A DNA stretch of 64,000 nt from an uncultured Clostridia bacterium. Lineage in GTDB: Bacteria > Bacillota > Clostridia > Oscillospirales > CAG-382. Under the pieces are notes generated by a model that was given only the letters and a program-made list of their open reading frames with translations, had not been told where the DNA came from and searched no databases. Where the stretch lies: the NCBI GenBank assembly GCA_947630765.1, contig CANRIX010000010.1, positions 23,928 to 87,927 of the forward strand. The letters run 5' to 3'. The position numbers and the translations under genes were made by a program. This document shows positions 33,087-43,180 of this stretch, piece by piece (the stretch's first letter is position 1; every line of letters starts with the position of its first letter).

Positions 33087-34373
33087 TCAGAACAGGTTGA
33101 GGACACGCGGATACAGCAGGTTGTTGAGCAGGACGAGGTTCTGGGGGTTGGGGCGCATGAAGTTCCAGTAGAGCGCCCCGCGCAGTCCGTATTCCGGCAG
33201 CAGGCGCAGACGCGCGTCCAGCGAGCGTGCGTCCTCGAACCAGACGACGTGCTCGACGCCGTCGGACGTGTAACGGAAGAACGGCGCCTGCACGGTCTCG
33301 TCGTATTGGATCTCCGCCCCGACGTCCCCGGCGAGCAGGAACGCTTCGGCGACCGAGAGCGACCGCGCCATGGAAAGCCCCTGCACGAACGGGAGCGTGA
33401 AGTCGTAGCCGTAGTTGGAAACGCCCAAAAAGATCTTTTCCGCCGGGATGCGGGTCAGCGCGTACTCGATGACGCTGCGGACCGGCCGGATCGGGGAGAC
33501 CGCCATCGGCGGGCCGTAGGTGTACCCCCATTCGTAGGTCATCAGCAGGACGCAGTTGACCGCCTGCCCGATCGCGGCGTAGTCGTGCCCCTCGTAGAGC
33601 GTGCCGGGCTGGTCGTCGCGGGTCTTGGGCGCGAGGGCGGCGAGGACCGGGTAGCCGGCGGGGTTGAGCGTTTCCCGCACGCGCGTCAGGAAGGCGGCGT
33701 AGAGCGGCGCGTTCTCCGCCCCGAGGAACTCGAAATCTACGTCCAAACCGTAATACCCCTTCCGGCGCAGGGTCGCAAGCAGCTCGCCGATGAGCGTCTG
33801 CTGGGCAGTTTCGTCCCGCAGGAGCACGGACGCAAGTTCGGAGGAAAAATTGCCGTCGTCGGTCAGGGTGGACAGGTGCATGACCGGGGAAACGCTGTAG
33901 GGGAACGCCTCGTTCAGCAGTTCCCCGTCGTCGAGCGGGATGAGCGTCCCGTCCGGGCGGAACCCGTAGGTGAACGGCATGATCCCGGACAGCAGGGGCA
34001 GGGTCTGCCGGTAGAGCGTCAGATCCACGAACGGGTAGACGTACCCGCCGACCATGTACGCCCCGATGCGCTCGTTTTCCGTGCCGAGGTACAGCACGTC
34101 GCCGGGGAAGATCTCGCTTCCGCCGTTCAGGAACACGTTGTTGCGCCAGAGCGTGCGGACGGTCAGCCCGTAGCGGGAGGCGATGCCGTAGAGCGTTTCG
34201 CCCGCCGTGACCGTGTGGGTCGCCGTCGGGACCGCCACGATGAGCGTCATTCCGACCGGCAGCTTTTCCGGCGCCGCCACGCCGTTGTCCGCCGCCAAAT
34301 TGCGCACCGGCACGCCGTATCGGTTCGCGATGGACGTGAGCGTCTCCCCGGAGGTCACCGTGTGAAAAATCAT
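33087..34373 (-). CDS. LysM and GH18 spore cortex-lytic/germination hydrolase (SleL/YaaH-like)
   Basis: 428 residues with no signal peptide. Two LysM repeats (about residues 2-46 and 52-96, with HTVTSGETLTSIA and HTVTAGETLYGIA) bind peptidoglycan; residues 105-425 are a GH18 barrel with catalytic YYGLDVDFEFL (DxDxE) near 216. This is the layout of SleL/YaaH N-acetylglucosaminidases that degrade spore cortex fragments on germination. It supports a spore-forming host. Divergent from argS. Confidence 0.88.
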   Translation of the reverse strand: MIFHTVTSGETLTSIANRYGVPVRNLAADNGVAAPEKLPVGMTLIVAVPTATHTVTAGETLYGIASRYGLTVRTLWRNNVFLNGGSEIFPGDVLYLGTENERIGAYMVGGYVYPFVDLTLYRQTLPLLSGIMPFTYGFRPDGTLIPLDDGELLNEAFPYSVSPVMHLSTLTDDGNFSSELASVLLRDETAQQTLIGELLATLRRKGYYGLDVDFEFLGAENAPLYAAFLTRVRETLNPAGYPVLAALAPKTRDDQPGTLYEGHDYAAIGQAVNCVLLMTYEWGYTYGPPMAVSPIRPVRSVIEYALTRIPAEKIFLGVSNYGYDFTLPFVQGLSMARSLSVAEAFLLAGDVGAEIQYDETVQAPFFRYTSDGVEHVVWFEDARSLDARLRLLPEYGLRGALYWNFMRPNPQNLVLLNNLLYPRVLNLF

Positions 34374-34408
34374 TGCCCGTTCTTCCCTTCAAAGTCGTCG
34401 GAAAATGC

Positions 34409-34437
34409 TTGACAAGCCGGAAACCCTATGCTATAAT
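34409..34437 (+). promoter_or_regulatory. sigma-A promoter of the argS operon
   Basis: TTGACA (34409-34414), 17-bp spacer, TATAAT (34432-34437) with extended TG. The leader contains two small stems (CCTATG/CATAGG and AGGGG/CCCCT) but no T-box sequence that I can recognise. Confidence 0.85.
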
Positions 34438-34516
34438 ATACTGATTTATCCTATGCGGCATAGGGGTTTCCCCTTGCAAACGACGTTTTATTACCATCAT
34501 ATAAGGAAACAAGACG

Positions 34517-36223
34517 ATGCGTGACAACAAAACCATTCTCGCGGAAAAGCTCGCGTCACTGCTCGACGGGCAGGGGGTTTCCCTGACGGCGGCGGAGGCG
34601 GTCGGGCTGTTTGAAACCCCCGCCGACCCGAAGTTGGGCGATCTGGCGCTTCCCTGCTTCAAGTTGGCAAAGCTGCTGCGGAGCGCGCCGCCGAAGATCG
34701 CGTCCGATCTGGTGGGCGCGTTCGCCGGGACGGCGGGCATTTCCAAGGTCGAAGCGGTCGGGGGGTACCTCAATTTCTTCTACGACGGCGCGTCGGCGGT
34801 CTCGGCGGTCGACGAGATCTTGCAAAACGAGCGGTTCGGCTCCTCCGACGAGGGGAACGGGAAAACCGTCTGCCTGGATTTCTCCTCCCCCAATATCGCC
34901 AAACGCTTCCACCTCGGGCATCTCGGCACGACGGTCATCGGCAACGCCCTGCGGAACCTGTTCGATTTCCACGGCTACAGGACCGTCGCCATCAACCACC
35001 TCGGCGACTGGGGGACGCAGTTCGGCAAGCTGATCTACGCCTATCAGAACTGGTCGTCGCAGGAAAAGCTGGAGCAGGGCGGGATCACCGAGCTGGAGAA
35101 GCTCTACGTCCGCTTCTGCACGGCGGAAAAGGAGGACCCGTCCCTGACGCAAGCGGCGCGGGACGCCTTCCACCGTCTGGAATGCGGGGACGAGGAATGC
35201 CTGCGGATCTGGAAGACCTTCAAGGACATCTCCCTGCCGGAGTACCAGAAAACCTACGATCTGCTGGGGATCACGTTCGATTCCTACGTCGGAGAGGCGT
35301 TTTTCTCGGATAAAATGCCCGCCGTGGTGGAGGAACTGCGGGAGAAGGGATTGCTCGAACTGGACGACGGCGCGTCGGTCGTGCGGCTGGACGAGGAGGG
35401 GATGCCCCCCTGCCTGATCCTCAAGCGGGACGGCTCGACGCTCTATCCGGCGCGGGACATCGCCGCCGCGATCTGGCGCAAAAAGACCTATGATTTCGAG
35501 AAGTGCATTTATGTGACGAGCGCGGGGCAGAGCCTGCATTTCGCGCAGTGGTTCCGGGTGGTCCGCAAGATGGGATACGATTGGGCGGACGGGCTGGTGC
35601 ACGTCCCCTACGGCACGATGAGCGTCGGCGGGGAGAAGCTCGCGTCCCGGACCGGGAACGTCGTGCTGCTGGAGGACCTGCTTTCCGAAGCGATCCGCAA
35701 GTGCGAGCAGGTCATCGCCGAAAAGCACCCGGATCTGCCGAATCGCGAGGAGACCGCAAAAGCGGTCGGCGTGGGTGCCGTGGTGTTCAACGCCCTGTCC
35801 AACAGCCGCATCAAGGACAGCGACTTCAATTGGGAGGACGCGCTCTCCTTCGAGGGCAACGCCGGACCGTATGTGCAGTACACCTACGCCCGCACGTCGA
35901 GCATCCTGCGCAAAAACGGCGGACTTCCGCCCGCGTCCCCCGCCGGCTATGCGCCGTGCGCGGAGGAAACGGCGCTCGCGAAGAAGCTCTCCGAGTTCCC
36001 GGAAGCGGTCGACCGCGCGATCGAGGCGTATGAGCCGAGCGTGATTTCCCGCTATCTGCTCGCCGTCTGCGCGCTTTTCAACCAGTTCTACCACAATTGC
36101 CGCATCCTCGGCGCGGACGCGGAGGACGCGCGGGACTTCCGGGTGCGCCTGTCCGCGGCGACGCGCACGGTCATCGGCAACGGGCTCGACCTGCTCGGGA
36201 TCCGCCGCACGGAAGAAATTTGA
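34517..36223 (+). CDS. argS: arginyl-tRNA synthetase
   Basis: 568 residues, class I synthetase charging tRNA-Arg. N-terminal Add-1 tRNA-binding domain, HIGH-type motif FHLGHLGTT near residue 131, KMSKS region replaced by GEKLASRTGNV near 374 as is usual in ArgRS, and a C-terminal DALR anticodon domain. First gene of a housekeeping run. Confidence 0.95.
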   Translation: MRDNKTILAEKLASLLDGQGVSLTAAEAVGLFETPADPKLGDLALPCFKLAKLLRSAPPKIASDLVGAFAGTAGISKVEAVGGYLNFFYDGASAVSAVDEILQNERFGSSDEGNGKTVCLDFSSPNIAKRFHLGHLGTTVIGNALRNLFDFHGYRTVAINHLGDWGTQFGKLIYAYQNWSSQEKLEQGGITELEKLYVRFCTAEKEDPSLTQAARDAFHRLECGDEECLRIWKTFKDISLPEYQKTYDLLGITFDSYVGEAFFSDKMPAVVEELREKGLLELDDGASVVRLDEEGMPPCLILKRDGSTLYPARDIAAAIWRKKTYDFEKCIYVTSAGQSLHFAQWFRVVRKMGYDWADGLVHVPYGTMSVGGEKLASRTGNVVLLEDLLSEAIRKCEQVIAEKHPDLPNREETAKAVGVGAVVFNALSNSRIKDSDFNWEDALSFEGNAGPYVQYTYARTSSILRKNGGLPPASPAGYAPCAEETALAKKLSEFPEAVDRAIEAYEPSVISRYLLAVCALFNQFYHNCRILGADAEDARDFRVRLSAATRTVIGNGLDLLGIRRTEEI

Positions 36224-36266
36224 AAATCTTTTGCAATCGTTATAAAGAAACAGGGAGTTGACAGGT

Positions 36267-36989
36267 ATGTCCGGACATTCCAAGTGGAAAAATATCATGC
36301 ACAAGAAGGAAAAGACCGACGCCGCACGGGCGAAAGTCTTTACCAAAGTCGGCAAGGAGATCGCCATGGCGGTGCGGGAAGGCGGGGCGGACCCGGTTTC
36401 CAACACCAAATTGCGCGACCTGATCACCAAGGCGAAGAGCCTCAACGTGCCGAACGACAACATCAAGCGCATCATCGACAAGGCGTCGAGCGACAACAGC
36501 GCCGCCTACGAGTTCGTCACCTACGAGGGCTACGGTCCGGGCGGGGTCGCCGTCATCGTCGAAGCGGCGACGGACAACCGCAACCGCACGGCGCCGGAGG
36601 TGCGGCACGCGTTCGACAAGTTCGGCGGCAACCTCGGCACGAACGGGTGCGTGTCCTTCCTCTTTTCGGAGAAAGGGGTTATCGTCGTGTCCAACGAGGA
36701 CGGCGACGTGGACGAGGAAGCGCTGATGGACGCCGCGCTCGAAGCGGGTGCGGGGGATTTCTCGGCGGAGGACGACTGCTTCGAGATCTACACCGAACCG
36801 GCGGACTTTTCCGCGGTCTGCGAAGCGCTGTCCGGCAAGGGGTACACGTTCCTGTCGGCGGAGATCGAAAAGGTCCCGGCGACCTACGTCGCGCTCGACG
36901 ACGAGCAGGCGGGGCAGATGCAGAAACTGCTCGAACGGCTCGAGGACAACGACGACGTGCAGAACGTCTGGCATAACTGGGACGAATGA
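36267..36989 (+). CDS. yebC: YebC/PmpR family protein
   Basis: 240 residues. Conserved start MSGHSKWKNI and the three-domain YebC pattern (AKVFTKVGKEI; DRNRTAPEVRHAF-type block). The family has been linked both to transcription control and, more recently, to relief of ribosome stalling. ATG 36267 preceded by CAGGGAG; the stop overlaps nadD as ATGA. Confidence 0.92.
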   Translation: MSGHSKWKNIMHKKEKTDAARAKVFTKVGKEIAMAVREGGADPVSNTKLRDLITKAKSLNVPNDNIKRIIDKASSDNSAAYEFVTYEGYGPGGVAVIVEAATDNRNRTAPEVRHAFDKFGGNLGTNGCVSFLFSEKGVIVVSNEDGDVDEEALMDAALEAGAGDFSAEDDCFEIYTEPADFSAVCEALSGKGYTFLSAEIEKVPATYVALDDEQAGQMQKLLERLEDNDDVQNVWHNWDE

Positions 36990-37570
36990 CGCCCATGCGT
37001 GTCGGCATCTTCGGCGGCAGCTTCGACCCGGTGCACAACGGACACGTCCGTGCGGCGGAGCGCTTCCGGGAGGAGTGTGCGCTGGACCTGGTCTACGTCC
37101 TGCCGAACAGCATCCCGAACCTCAAGGACCGCAGGGTCGCCCCGGCGGAGGACCGGCTCGCCATGCTGCGTTTGGCGTTCGCGGGGAAGGAGAAGGACGG
37201 GTTTCTCGTCAGCGACCTCGAAGTGCGCCGGGGCGGCGTGAGCTACACCTGCGACACGGTCGCCGAACTGAAACGGCTGCACCCGGGCGCGGAGCTGTAC
37301 CTGTTCTTCGGGGACGACTGGCTGGAGGGGCTGCCGCGCTGGAAGAACGTGCGCGAACTGCTCGCAAACGTGACCGTCGCGCTCGCGAACCGCAGCGGGC
37401 GGGACGTGGCGCCGCTCGTCGCGGAACTGGAAAGGACCTACGGCGCGAGATTCCAGATCTTGCGCTTTCAGGCGCTGGACGCGTCCTCGACCGCCCGCCG
37501 GGCGGGGGATCTCTCGCTCTGCTGCGACGCGGTCAACCGCTATATCGCGGAAAAAGGGCTTTACGTTTGA
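36986..37570 (+). CDS. nadD: nicotinate-nucleotide adenylyltransferase
   Basis: 194 residues. Makes deamido-NAD from nicotinate mononucleotide. Nucleotidyltransferase motif GGSFDPVHNGH near residues 10-20 and the C-terminal SSTARR stretch are present. Start at ATG 36986 (overlaps yebC stop) or 36995. Neighbour yqeK is the usual partner in Firmicutes. Confidence 0.95.
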   Translation: MTPMRVGIFGGSFDPVHNGHVRAAERFREECALDLVYVLPNSIPNLKDRRVAPAEDRLAMLRLAFAGKEKDGFLVSDLEVRRGGVSYTCDTVAELKRLHPGAELYLFFGDDWLEGLPRWKNVRELLANVTVALANRSGRDVAPLVAELERTYGARFQILRFQALDASSTARRAGDLSLCCDAVNRYIAEKGLYV

Positions 37571-37588
37571 GAAAACGGGAAGGAACGT

Positions 37589-38221
37589 ATGAAGGAACTG
37601 ATCGAAACCGTGCGGCGGGACCTGTCCATGAGCGAAAAGCGCCGCCGGCACACCGAAGGGGTCGTCGAGACGGCGAAACTGCTGGCAGAGCGGCACTTCC
37701 CGGCGGAAATCGCGCCGGAGGAGGCGGAACTGGCGGCGCTCCTGCACGATTACACGAAGGAATACCCGGTCGAAAAGCAGCTGGAGATCTGCCGGCAGTA
37801 CGGCATGGAGGTCCCGGCGGAGGAGCTGGAAACGCCGAAACTGCTGCACGCACGTTCGGCGTCGTTGCTCGCGGAGCACCTGTACGGTGCGCCGGAGAAG
37901 ATCTGCTCGGCGGTCCGCTGGCATACGACCGGGCGGCCCGCCATGCGCCCGCTGGAATTGGTGATCTACTTCGCCGATTATATCGAACCCGGGCGGACGG
38001 ATCCGGCCTGCACGCGGCTGCGGGAATACTACGAACGGCAGTATCAGTCGCGCAGGGACAAGACGCGTGCGCTGTATCTGGCGCTGGTGCGCTCCTTCGA
38101 CACGACGGTGCGGTTCCTGCTTGCGGAACGAAAACCGATCGATTCCTGCACCGTCGAAGCGCGAAACGACTATCTCAGGCTCGTCAAAACGACGAACCCC
38201 CACACGGGAAAGGACGGATAA
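37589..38221 (+). CDS. yqeK: HD-domain dinucleoside tetraphosphatase YqeK
   Basis: 210 residues. HD metal motifs: RHTEGVVETA near 21, LLHDYTKE near 51, and ADYIEPGR near 130. Members hydrolyse diadenosine tetraphosphate symmetrically. Standard nadD-yqeK-rsfS order. Confidence 0.92.
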   Translation: MKELIETVRRDLSMSEKRRRHTEGVVETAKLLAERHFPAEIAPEEAELAALLHDYTKEYPVEKQLEICRQYGMEVPAEELETPKLLHARSASLLAEHLYGAPEKICSAVRWHTTGRPAMRPLELVIYFADYIEPGRTDPACTRLREYYERQYQSRRDKTRALYLALVRSFDTTVRFLLAERKPIDSCTVEARNDYLRLVKTTNPHTGKDG

Positions 38222-38227
38222 CAGAGT

Positions 38228-38596
38228 ATGGATATGGAACGACCGTTGACCGAAGAACGGCAAAAGGAACTCGCCGAACGCATCGCGGCGCTCGCCGCGT
38301 CCGCGCTCGAGGACAAGAAAGGGCTGGACATCCAGACGCTCCCGGTCGCGAAGCAGACCCCGCTTGCGGATTTCTTCGTCCTGGCGACCGGCACGTCCGG
38401 CACGCACGTCCGCGCGCTGGCGGACGAGGTGGAATTCCGCGTCCGGCAGGAGCTGAACGTCGGACCGCTGCACATCGAGGGCTACCGCAACAGCATGTGG
38501 TACCTGCTGGATTACGGCTCGGTCGTCGTGCACATTTTCACCGACGAAGGGCGGAAATTCTATCATCTCGAACGGCTCTGGGGCGGCGAGAACTGA
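38228..38596 (+). CDS. rsfS: ribosomal silencing factor RsfS
   Basis: 122 residues. Core KKGLDIQTLPVAKQTPLADFFVLATG and the C-terminal YGSVVVHIFTDEGRKFYHLERLW are typical. Binds ribosomal protein uL14 and blocks subunit joining in starvation. 6 bp after yqeK. Confidence 0.95.
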   Translation: MDMERPLTEERQKELAERIAALAASALEDKKGLDIQTLPVAKQTPLADFFVLATGTSGTHVRALADEVEFRVRQELNVGPLHIEGYRNSMWYLLDYGSVVVHIFTDEGRKFYHLERLWGGEN

Positions 38597-38620
38597 CCCG
38601 GGAAAGGAAGGACAACCACC

Positions 38621-41020
38621 ATGGAATACAAATTCAGGGAAATCGAGCCGAAATGGCAGAAAAAATGGGAGGAAGCCGGCCTGTTCCGGGCGGTGGACGG
38701 GAGCGAAAGGCCGAAGTTCTACGCCCTCGTGGAGTTCCCCTATCCGAGCGGCCATGGGATGCACATCGGGCATATCAAGGCATACGGCGGGCTGGAGGTC
38801 GTCTCCCGCAAGCGGCGGATGCAGGGGTATAACGTGCTTTTCCCGATCGGCTTCGACGCGTTCGGTCTGCCGACCGAAAACACCGCCATCAAGGACGGCG
38901 TGCACCCCCGCGTCCTGACCGACCAGAACATTCGGAAATTCACCGATCAGCTTCGGCGCGTCGGCTTCTCCTTCGATTGGTCCCGGACGGTGGACACGAC
39001 GGACGAGGGGTATTACCGCTGGACGCAGTGGATCTTCCGCAAGATGTTTGACGCGGGACTGGTGTTCCGCGACAAGACACTCGTGAATTTCTGCCCGCAT
39101 TGCCAGGTGGTGCTTTCTAACGAGGACTCGCAGGGCGGGAAGTGCGATATCTGCCACAACGACGTGGTGCAGAAGTCCAAGGACGTCTGGTACCTGCGCA
39201 TCACCGAATATGCGGATAAACTGCTCGAAGGGCTCGACCACGTCGATTACCTGCCGAACATCCGCAACCAGCAGGAGAACTGGATCGGGCGGTCGACCGG
39301 CGCGTTCGTCAACTTCCCGCTCAAGGAGGTCGACGACAAGCTGCGCATCTACACCACCCGCTGCGACACGCTCTTCGGCGTGACCTTCATGGTCATCGCC
39401 CCGGAGCACCCGGTGCTGGATACCTACGCGGACAAGGTCAAAAACATGGACGAAGTACGCGCCTACCGCGCCGAATGCGCCAAAAAGACGGAATTCGAGC
39501 GCACGCAGCTCGCCAAGGACAAAACCGGCGTGCGCATCGACGGGCTGACGGCGATCAACCCGATCACGGGTCGGGAGATCCCGATCTTCATTTCGGACTA
39601 CGTCATGATGGGGTACGGTACCGGGGCGATCATGGCGGTCCCGGCGCACGATACGCGCGACTACGCGTTCGCGAAGAAGTTCGGCGTGGAGATCCTGCCG
39701 GTCATCGAGGGCGGCGACATCTCCAAGGACGCGTATACGGGCGAGGGGCGCATGATCAATTCCGGCTTCCTCAACGGGCTGACCGATAAAAAATCCTCCA
39801 TCGAACGGATGCTCGTGGAGCTGGAAAAGCGGGGCGTCGGCGAGGCGGGCGTGCAGTACAAGATGAAGGACTGGGCGTTCAACCGCCAGCGCTACTGGGG
39901 CGAGCCGATCCCGATCGTACATTGCCCGAAGTGCGGCATGGTGGGCGTTCCCTATGAGGAACTGCCGCTGAAGCTGCCGGAAGTGGAAAACTTCGAACCC
40001 GGCGAGGGCGGGGAGTCCCCGCTCGCGAAGGTGGCGTCCTTCGTGAACTGCAAATGCCCGCAGTGCGGCGGCGACGCGAAGCGGGAAACGGATACGATGC
40101 CCCAATGGGCGGGTTCGTCCTGGTATTTCCTGCGCTATACCGACCCGCACAACGATAAATCGCTCGCTGACCCGGAAAAACTGAAATACTGGATGCCGGT
40201 GGACTGGTACAACGGCGGCATGGAGCACGTCACCCGTCACATGATCTATTCCCGCTTCTGGCATCGCTTCCTGTACGATATCGGCGCAGTGCCCTGCCCG
40301 GAGCCTTACGCGAAGCGGACGGCGCAGGGGCTGGTGCTGGGCGCGAACGGCGTGAAGATGTCCAAATCGCTCGGCAACGTCATCGACCCGAACGACGTCA
40401 TCGACCGCTACGGCGCGGACGTGCTGCGCACCTATATCCTGTTCATGGGCGATTACGAGCAGGCGGCGCCGTGGTCGGACAGCTCGGTTCGCGGCTGCAA
40501 GCGCCTGATCGACCGCTTCGCGGCGCTGACGGACCTGCTGACCGAGGAACCGGTCCCGTCGCTGGAGACGTCGCTGCACCGCACGATCCGCAAGGTGTCC
40601 GAGGACATCGAAAGCATGAAGTTCAATACGGCCATCGCCGCGATCATGACCTTCGTCAACGACGTTTACGCCGCCGGGGCGATCGACCGTGCGTCCCTGA
40701 TGACCCTGACCAAGCTGCTCTGCCCGTTTGCGCCGCATATCTGCGAGGAAATGTGGCAGGAATTGGGCGGAGAGGGCTTCTGCTCCGCCGCTTCGTGGCC
40801 GGAATACGACGAGGAAAAGACGAAGGAAGCGACGGTAGAGATCGCCGTTCAGCTCTGCGGCAAGGTGCGCGGGCGGCTGACCGTCCCGGTCGACGCGACG
40901 CAGGAGGACGTCCTCGCCGCGATCCAGGCGGACGGGACGCTTTCCCCGATGCTCGCCGGCAAGCAGATCGTCAAGCAGATCTACGTGCCGGGTCGGCTGT
41001 GCAACCTCGTAGTGAAGTGA
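38621..41020 (+). CDS. leuS: leucyl-tRNA synthetase
   Basis: 799 residues, class I synthetase with editing domain. MHIGH motif near residue 48, CP1 editing domain about 220-410, KMSKS near 577, anticodon domain at the C-terminus. Last gene of the argS-to-leuS run, followed by a terminator. Confidence 0.96.
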   Translation: MEYKFREIEPKWQKKWEEAGLFRAVDGSERPKFYALVEFPYPSGHGMHIGHIKAYGGLEVVSRKRRMQGYNVLFPIGFDAFGLPTENTAIKDGVHPRVLTDQNIRKFTDQLRRVGFSFDWSRTVDTTDEGYYRWTQWIFRKMFDAGLVFRDKTLVNFCPHCQVVLSNEDSQGGKCDICHNDVVQKSKDVWYLRITEYADKLLEGLDHVDYLPNIRNQQENWIGRSTGAFVNFPLKEVDDKLRIYTTRCDTLFGVTFMVIAPEHPVLDTYADKVKNMDEVRAYRAECAKKTEFERTQLAKDKTGVRIDGLTAINPITGREIPIFISDYVMMGYGTGAIMAVPAHDTRDYAFAKKFGVEILPVIEGGDISKDAYTGEGRMINSGFLNGLTDKKSSIERMLVELEKRGVGEAGVQYKMKDWAFNRQRYWGEPIPIVHCPKCGMVGVPYEELPLKLPEVENFEPGEGGESPLAKVASFVNCKCPQCGGDAKRETDTMPQWAGSSWYFLRYTDPHNDKSLADPEKLKYWMPVDWYNGGMEHVTRHMIYSRFWHRFLYDIGAVPCPEPYAKRTAQGLVLGANGVKMSKSLGNVIDPNDVIDRYGADVLRTYILFMGDYEQAAPWSDSSVRGCKRLIDRFAALTDLLTEEPVPSLETSLHRTIRKVSEDIESMKFNTAIAAIMTFVNDVYAAGAIDRASLMTLTKLLCPFAPHICEEMWQELGGEGFCSAASWPEYDEEKTKEATVEIAVQLCGKVRGRLTVPVDATQEDVLAAIQADGTLSPMLAGKQIVKQIYVPGRLCNLVVK

Positions 41021-41047
41021 TCGTCCCGCCGCAAGGGACGTTTCGGG

Positions 41048-41088
41048 ACAGGGCAAACGCGGTATGGAACGGGTTTGCCCTGTTTTTC
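41048..41088 (+). terminator. terminator after leuS
   Basis: Stem of 11 bp (41048-41058 with 41073-41083) followed by a T-run. Confidence 0.8.
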
Positions 41089-41110
41089 TCCCTTCGGAAA
41101 GGGGATTTTC

Positions 41111-43150
41111 ATGAAAAAGCGTTGGATTTGCCTGTTTTTACTGCTTGCGCTGCTGGTCTGCGGCTGCGTGTCGGAGGTGGGTTCGCCGTCCGGCGGTTCG
41201 GTCGATCCGTCGGCGTCGGCAGACGCGTCCGTTTCCGTTGACGCGCCGTCTGCGGACGCATCGTCCACGGACGATACGTCGTCGGCTTCGCCCGACCCGG
41301 CGCCTTCGCCGCAGGAAACCGATTTCTTCACCGCGAACGGACAGGATTCCCTGCCCGCGTCGGCAAACCTGCCCGCGTTCCGCGAACCGACGGATACCCC
41401 GTACCTGTACGGGCTGCCGCTCGACCTGCCGGAACCGATCGGAGCGCTCGACGCGTTCGACCGGGCAGGGGAGACGTACCAACTGTACTACACCGTCTAC
41501 GAGGAGGGCGAGGCAATTTCCCGCCTGCGGCTGTACGACGCGTCCACCGGGGCGATGCTCACGGAAAAAACCTTGTCGGACGGCCGTTTTCACGGTTCGC
41601 TGCCCGACGGGGGCTTCTGGTACGCGGAGCCGGAGGGGATTTTGCTGACCGTTTGCGACCGAAACGGAAAAGAAACCGTCCTGCGGCAGGCGAGCGAGAA
41701 CTACACCGGCGAAAATGCGCCCCGCCTGCTGGCGCTTTCCGCGGACGGGAATACCCTGCTCGCCGGATTCGGCGCGGAGGCCCCGTTCCTGCTGTTCGAC
41801 CTGCGCACCGGCGCACGCACCCGCGTTTCCGCCGATGTCCGTGCGCAGTCGTGGAAATTGCTTTCGTGCGAAGCGGACGGCTTCCTGCTCGCCGGGTCGC
41901 GCGGTGCTCTCGTCTGGCTTTCGGTCAGCGAAGCGACCGCGAACCTGCTTGCGCAGGGCGACACGGTGTGCGAGGCGTTCGGCGGGCTGCTGCGGCTGGA
42001 CGGCGTCGAGCGGGGCGTCCTGCTGCGCGGGCAGACGGCGGACGCGGACGGCAACCGGCTGTTCGCGGCGGAATTCCTCTGGGACGACGAGCGTTTCGCG
42101 TCCCTCGGGTTCGGCTTTTGCGCGACGGTTTCGTGGGACGATTACGTCCGTTTTTACGACTTGCGGGCGGGGGTTTGCGCCGCCGGGTTCGCGTATGACG
42201 CCGGTCTGACGCCTGAAATTTCGCTGACGGCGGACGGGACCGCCCTGCTGTGCGACGGCACCCGCTGCTACCTGTACGACCTGCCCGCCGCCTGCGCCGC
42301 GAGTACCGGCGGGGAACCGATGCAGACCGTCTATACGGACGCGGAAACCGCGGACGGATTCCTTTCGCGGGTCACCGACACGATGGAAAAAACCTACGGC
42401 GTGACCCTGCACGTCGGCTCGGCAGGCAACGATTTCGAGATCCCCGGTTACGTCGGGCAGGTCGAACGCGACCCGTTGGGCATCTACCGCGCCCTGCGGG
42501 TGATCGACGAGATCCTGTCCCGCTATCCGAACGGCATGTTGCGGGAGACGTACGAGGGGCTGTTCGACGGCGGACTGCACATGTACCTGTGTGCGGGGCT
42601 GTACGGCTACCTGTCGGACGGGATCGCCGAAGCGAGCGGCGTGACGACGGCGGACGGGGGAAATATCCTCATGGCGCTGAACATCAACTACGGGCTGGAA
42701 ACTACCATCCCGCACGAGCTTTCCCATGTTTTCGACTACCGCATCGAGGCGGTATCGGCGGATTCCGACAACGATTGGATACAGCTCTGGGAGGAACTTC
42801 ACCCCTTCCGAAACGCCTACACCTATTCCTACGACCGATATGACGCGAACACGGCGTACACATACCCCAACGAATCCTCCCAGTCCCGCGTCTGGTTCGT
42901 GGACGCGTATTCCCGCACGTTCCCGACCGAGGACCGTGCGCGGATCATGGAGAATCTGTTTGGTCCGCTCGACGGCAAACTGCCCGAAGCGCTGCGGGCC
43001 CCGCATCTGCTCGAAAAAGCCCGTTTCTACAGCTATATCCTGCGGCAGTGCTTCCCGTCCTGCGGCGAAAGCGCTTCGCCGCTGTACTGGGAAACCTACC
43101 TCGGGCCGATCGACGAGAACGCGGTCGCGTCCTTCCTGCCCGCCGCCTGA
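41111..43150 (+). CDS. large lipoprotein with propeller-like N-terminal region and HExxH metalloprotease motif
   Basis: 679 residues from ATG 41111 (CGGAAAGGGG upstream). Lipobox LLVCGC gives a lipidated Cys near 19; a long Ser/Asp/Ala linker runs to about 70. Residues 90-400 are a chain of short beta strands (for example LALSADGNTLLAGFG, TALLCDGTRCYLYDL) suggesting a beta-propeller. Residues 410-660 hold the zinc protease signature HELSHVFDYR near 534, with downstream acidic residues as third-ligand candidates. Reads like a putative surface zincin; substrate unknown. The leuS terminator separates it from the preceding operon. Confidence 0.75.
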   Translation: MKKRWICLFLLLALLVCGCVSEVGSPSGGSVDPSASADASVSVDAPSADASSTDDTSSASPDPAPSPQETDFFTANGQDSLPASANLPAFREPTDTPYLYGLPLDLPEPIGALDAFDRAGETYQLYYTVYEEGEAISRLRLYDASTGAMLTEKTLSDGRFHGSLPDGGFWYAEPEGILLTVCDRNGKETVLRQASENYTGENAPRLLALSADGNTLLAGFGAEAPFLLFDLRTGARTRVSADVRAQSWKLLSCEADGFLLAGSRGALVWLSVSEATANLLAQGDTVCEAFGGLLRLDGVERGVLLRGQTADADGNRLFAAEFLWDDERFASLGFGFCATVSWDDYVRFYDLRAGVCAAGFAYDAGLTPEISLTADGTALLCDGTRCYLYDLPAACAASTGGEPMQTVYTDAETADGFLSRVTDTMEKTYGVTLHVGSAGNDFEIPGYVGQVERDPLGIYRALRVIDEILSRYPNGMLRETYEGLFDGGLHMYLCAGLYGYLSDGIAEASGVTTADGGNILMALNINYGLETTIPHELSHVFDYRIEAVSADSDNDWIQLWEELHPFRNAYTYSYDRYDANTAYTYPNESSQSRVWFVDAYSRTFPTEDRARIMENLFGPLDGKLPEALRAPHLLEKARFYSYILRQCFPSCGESASPLYWETYLGPIDENAVASFLPAA

Positions 43151-43180
43151 TTGGCGATCGCATGGATTTCCGCAATTCCG

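Noticed and set aside
34438..34516. T-box or other riboswitch in the argS leader
   Set aside because: The leader is too short for a T-box and no conserved AGGGUGG-type sequence is visible; only two tiny stems.
36884..41056. 1390-residue minus-strand open frame opposite nadD-leuS
   Set aside because: It is an antisense shadow of well-recognised genes in GC-rich DNA, with Arg/His/Asp-rich low-information sequence and no family match.
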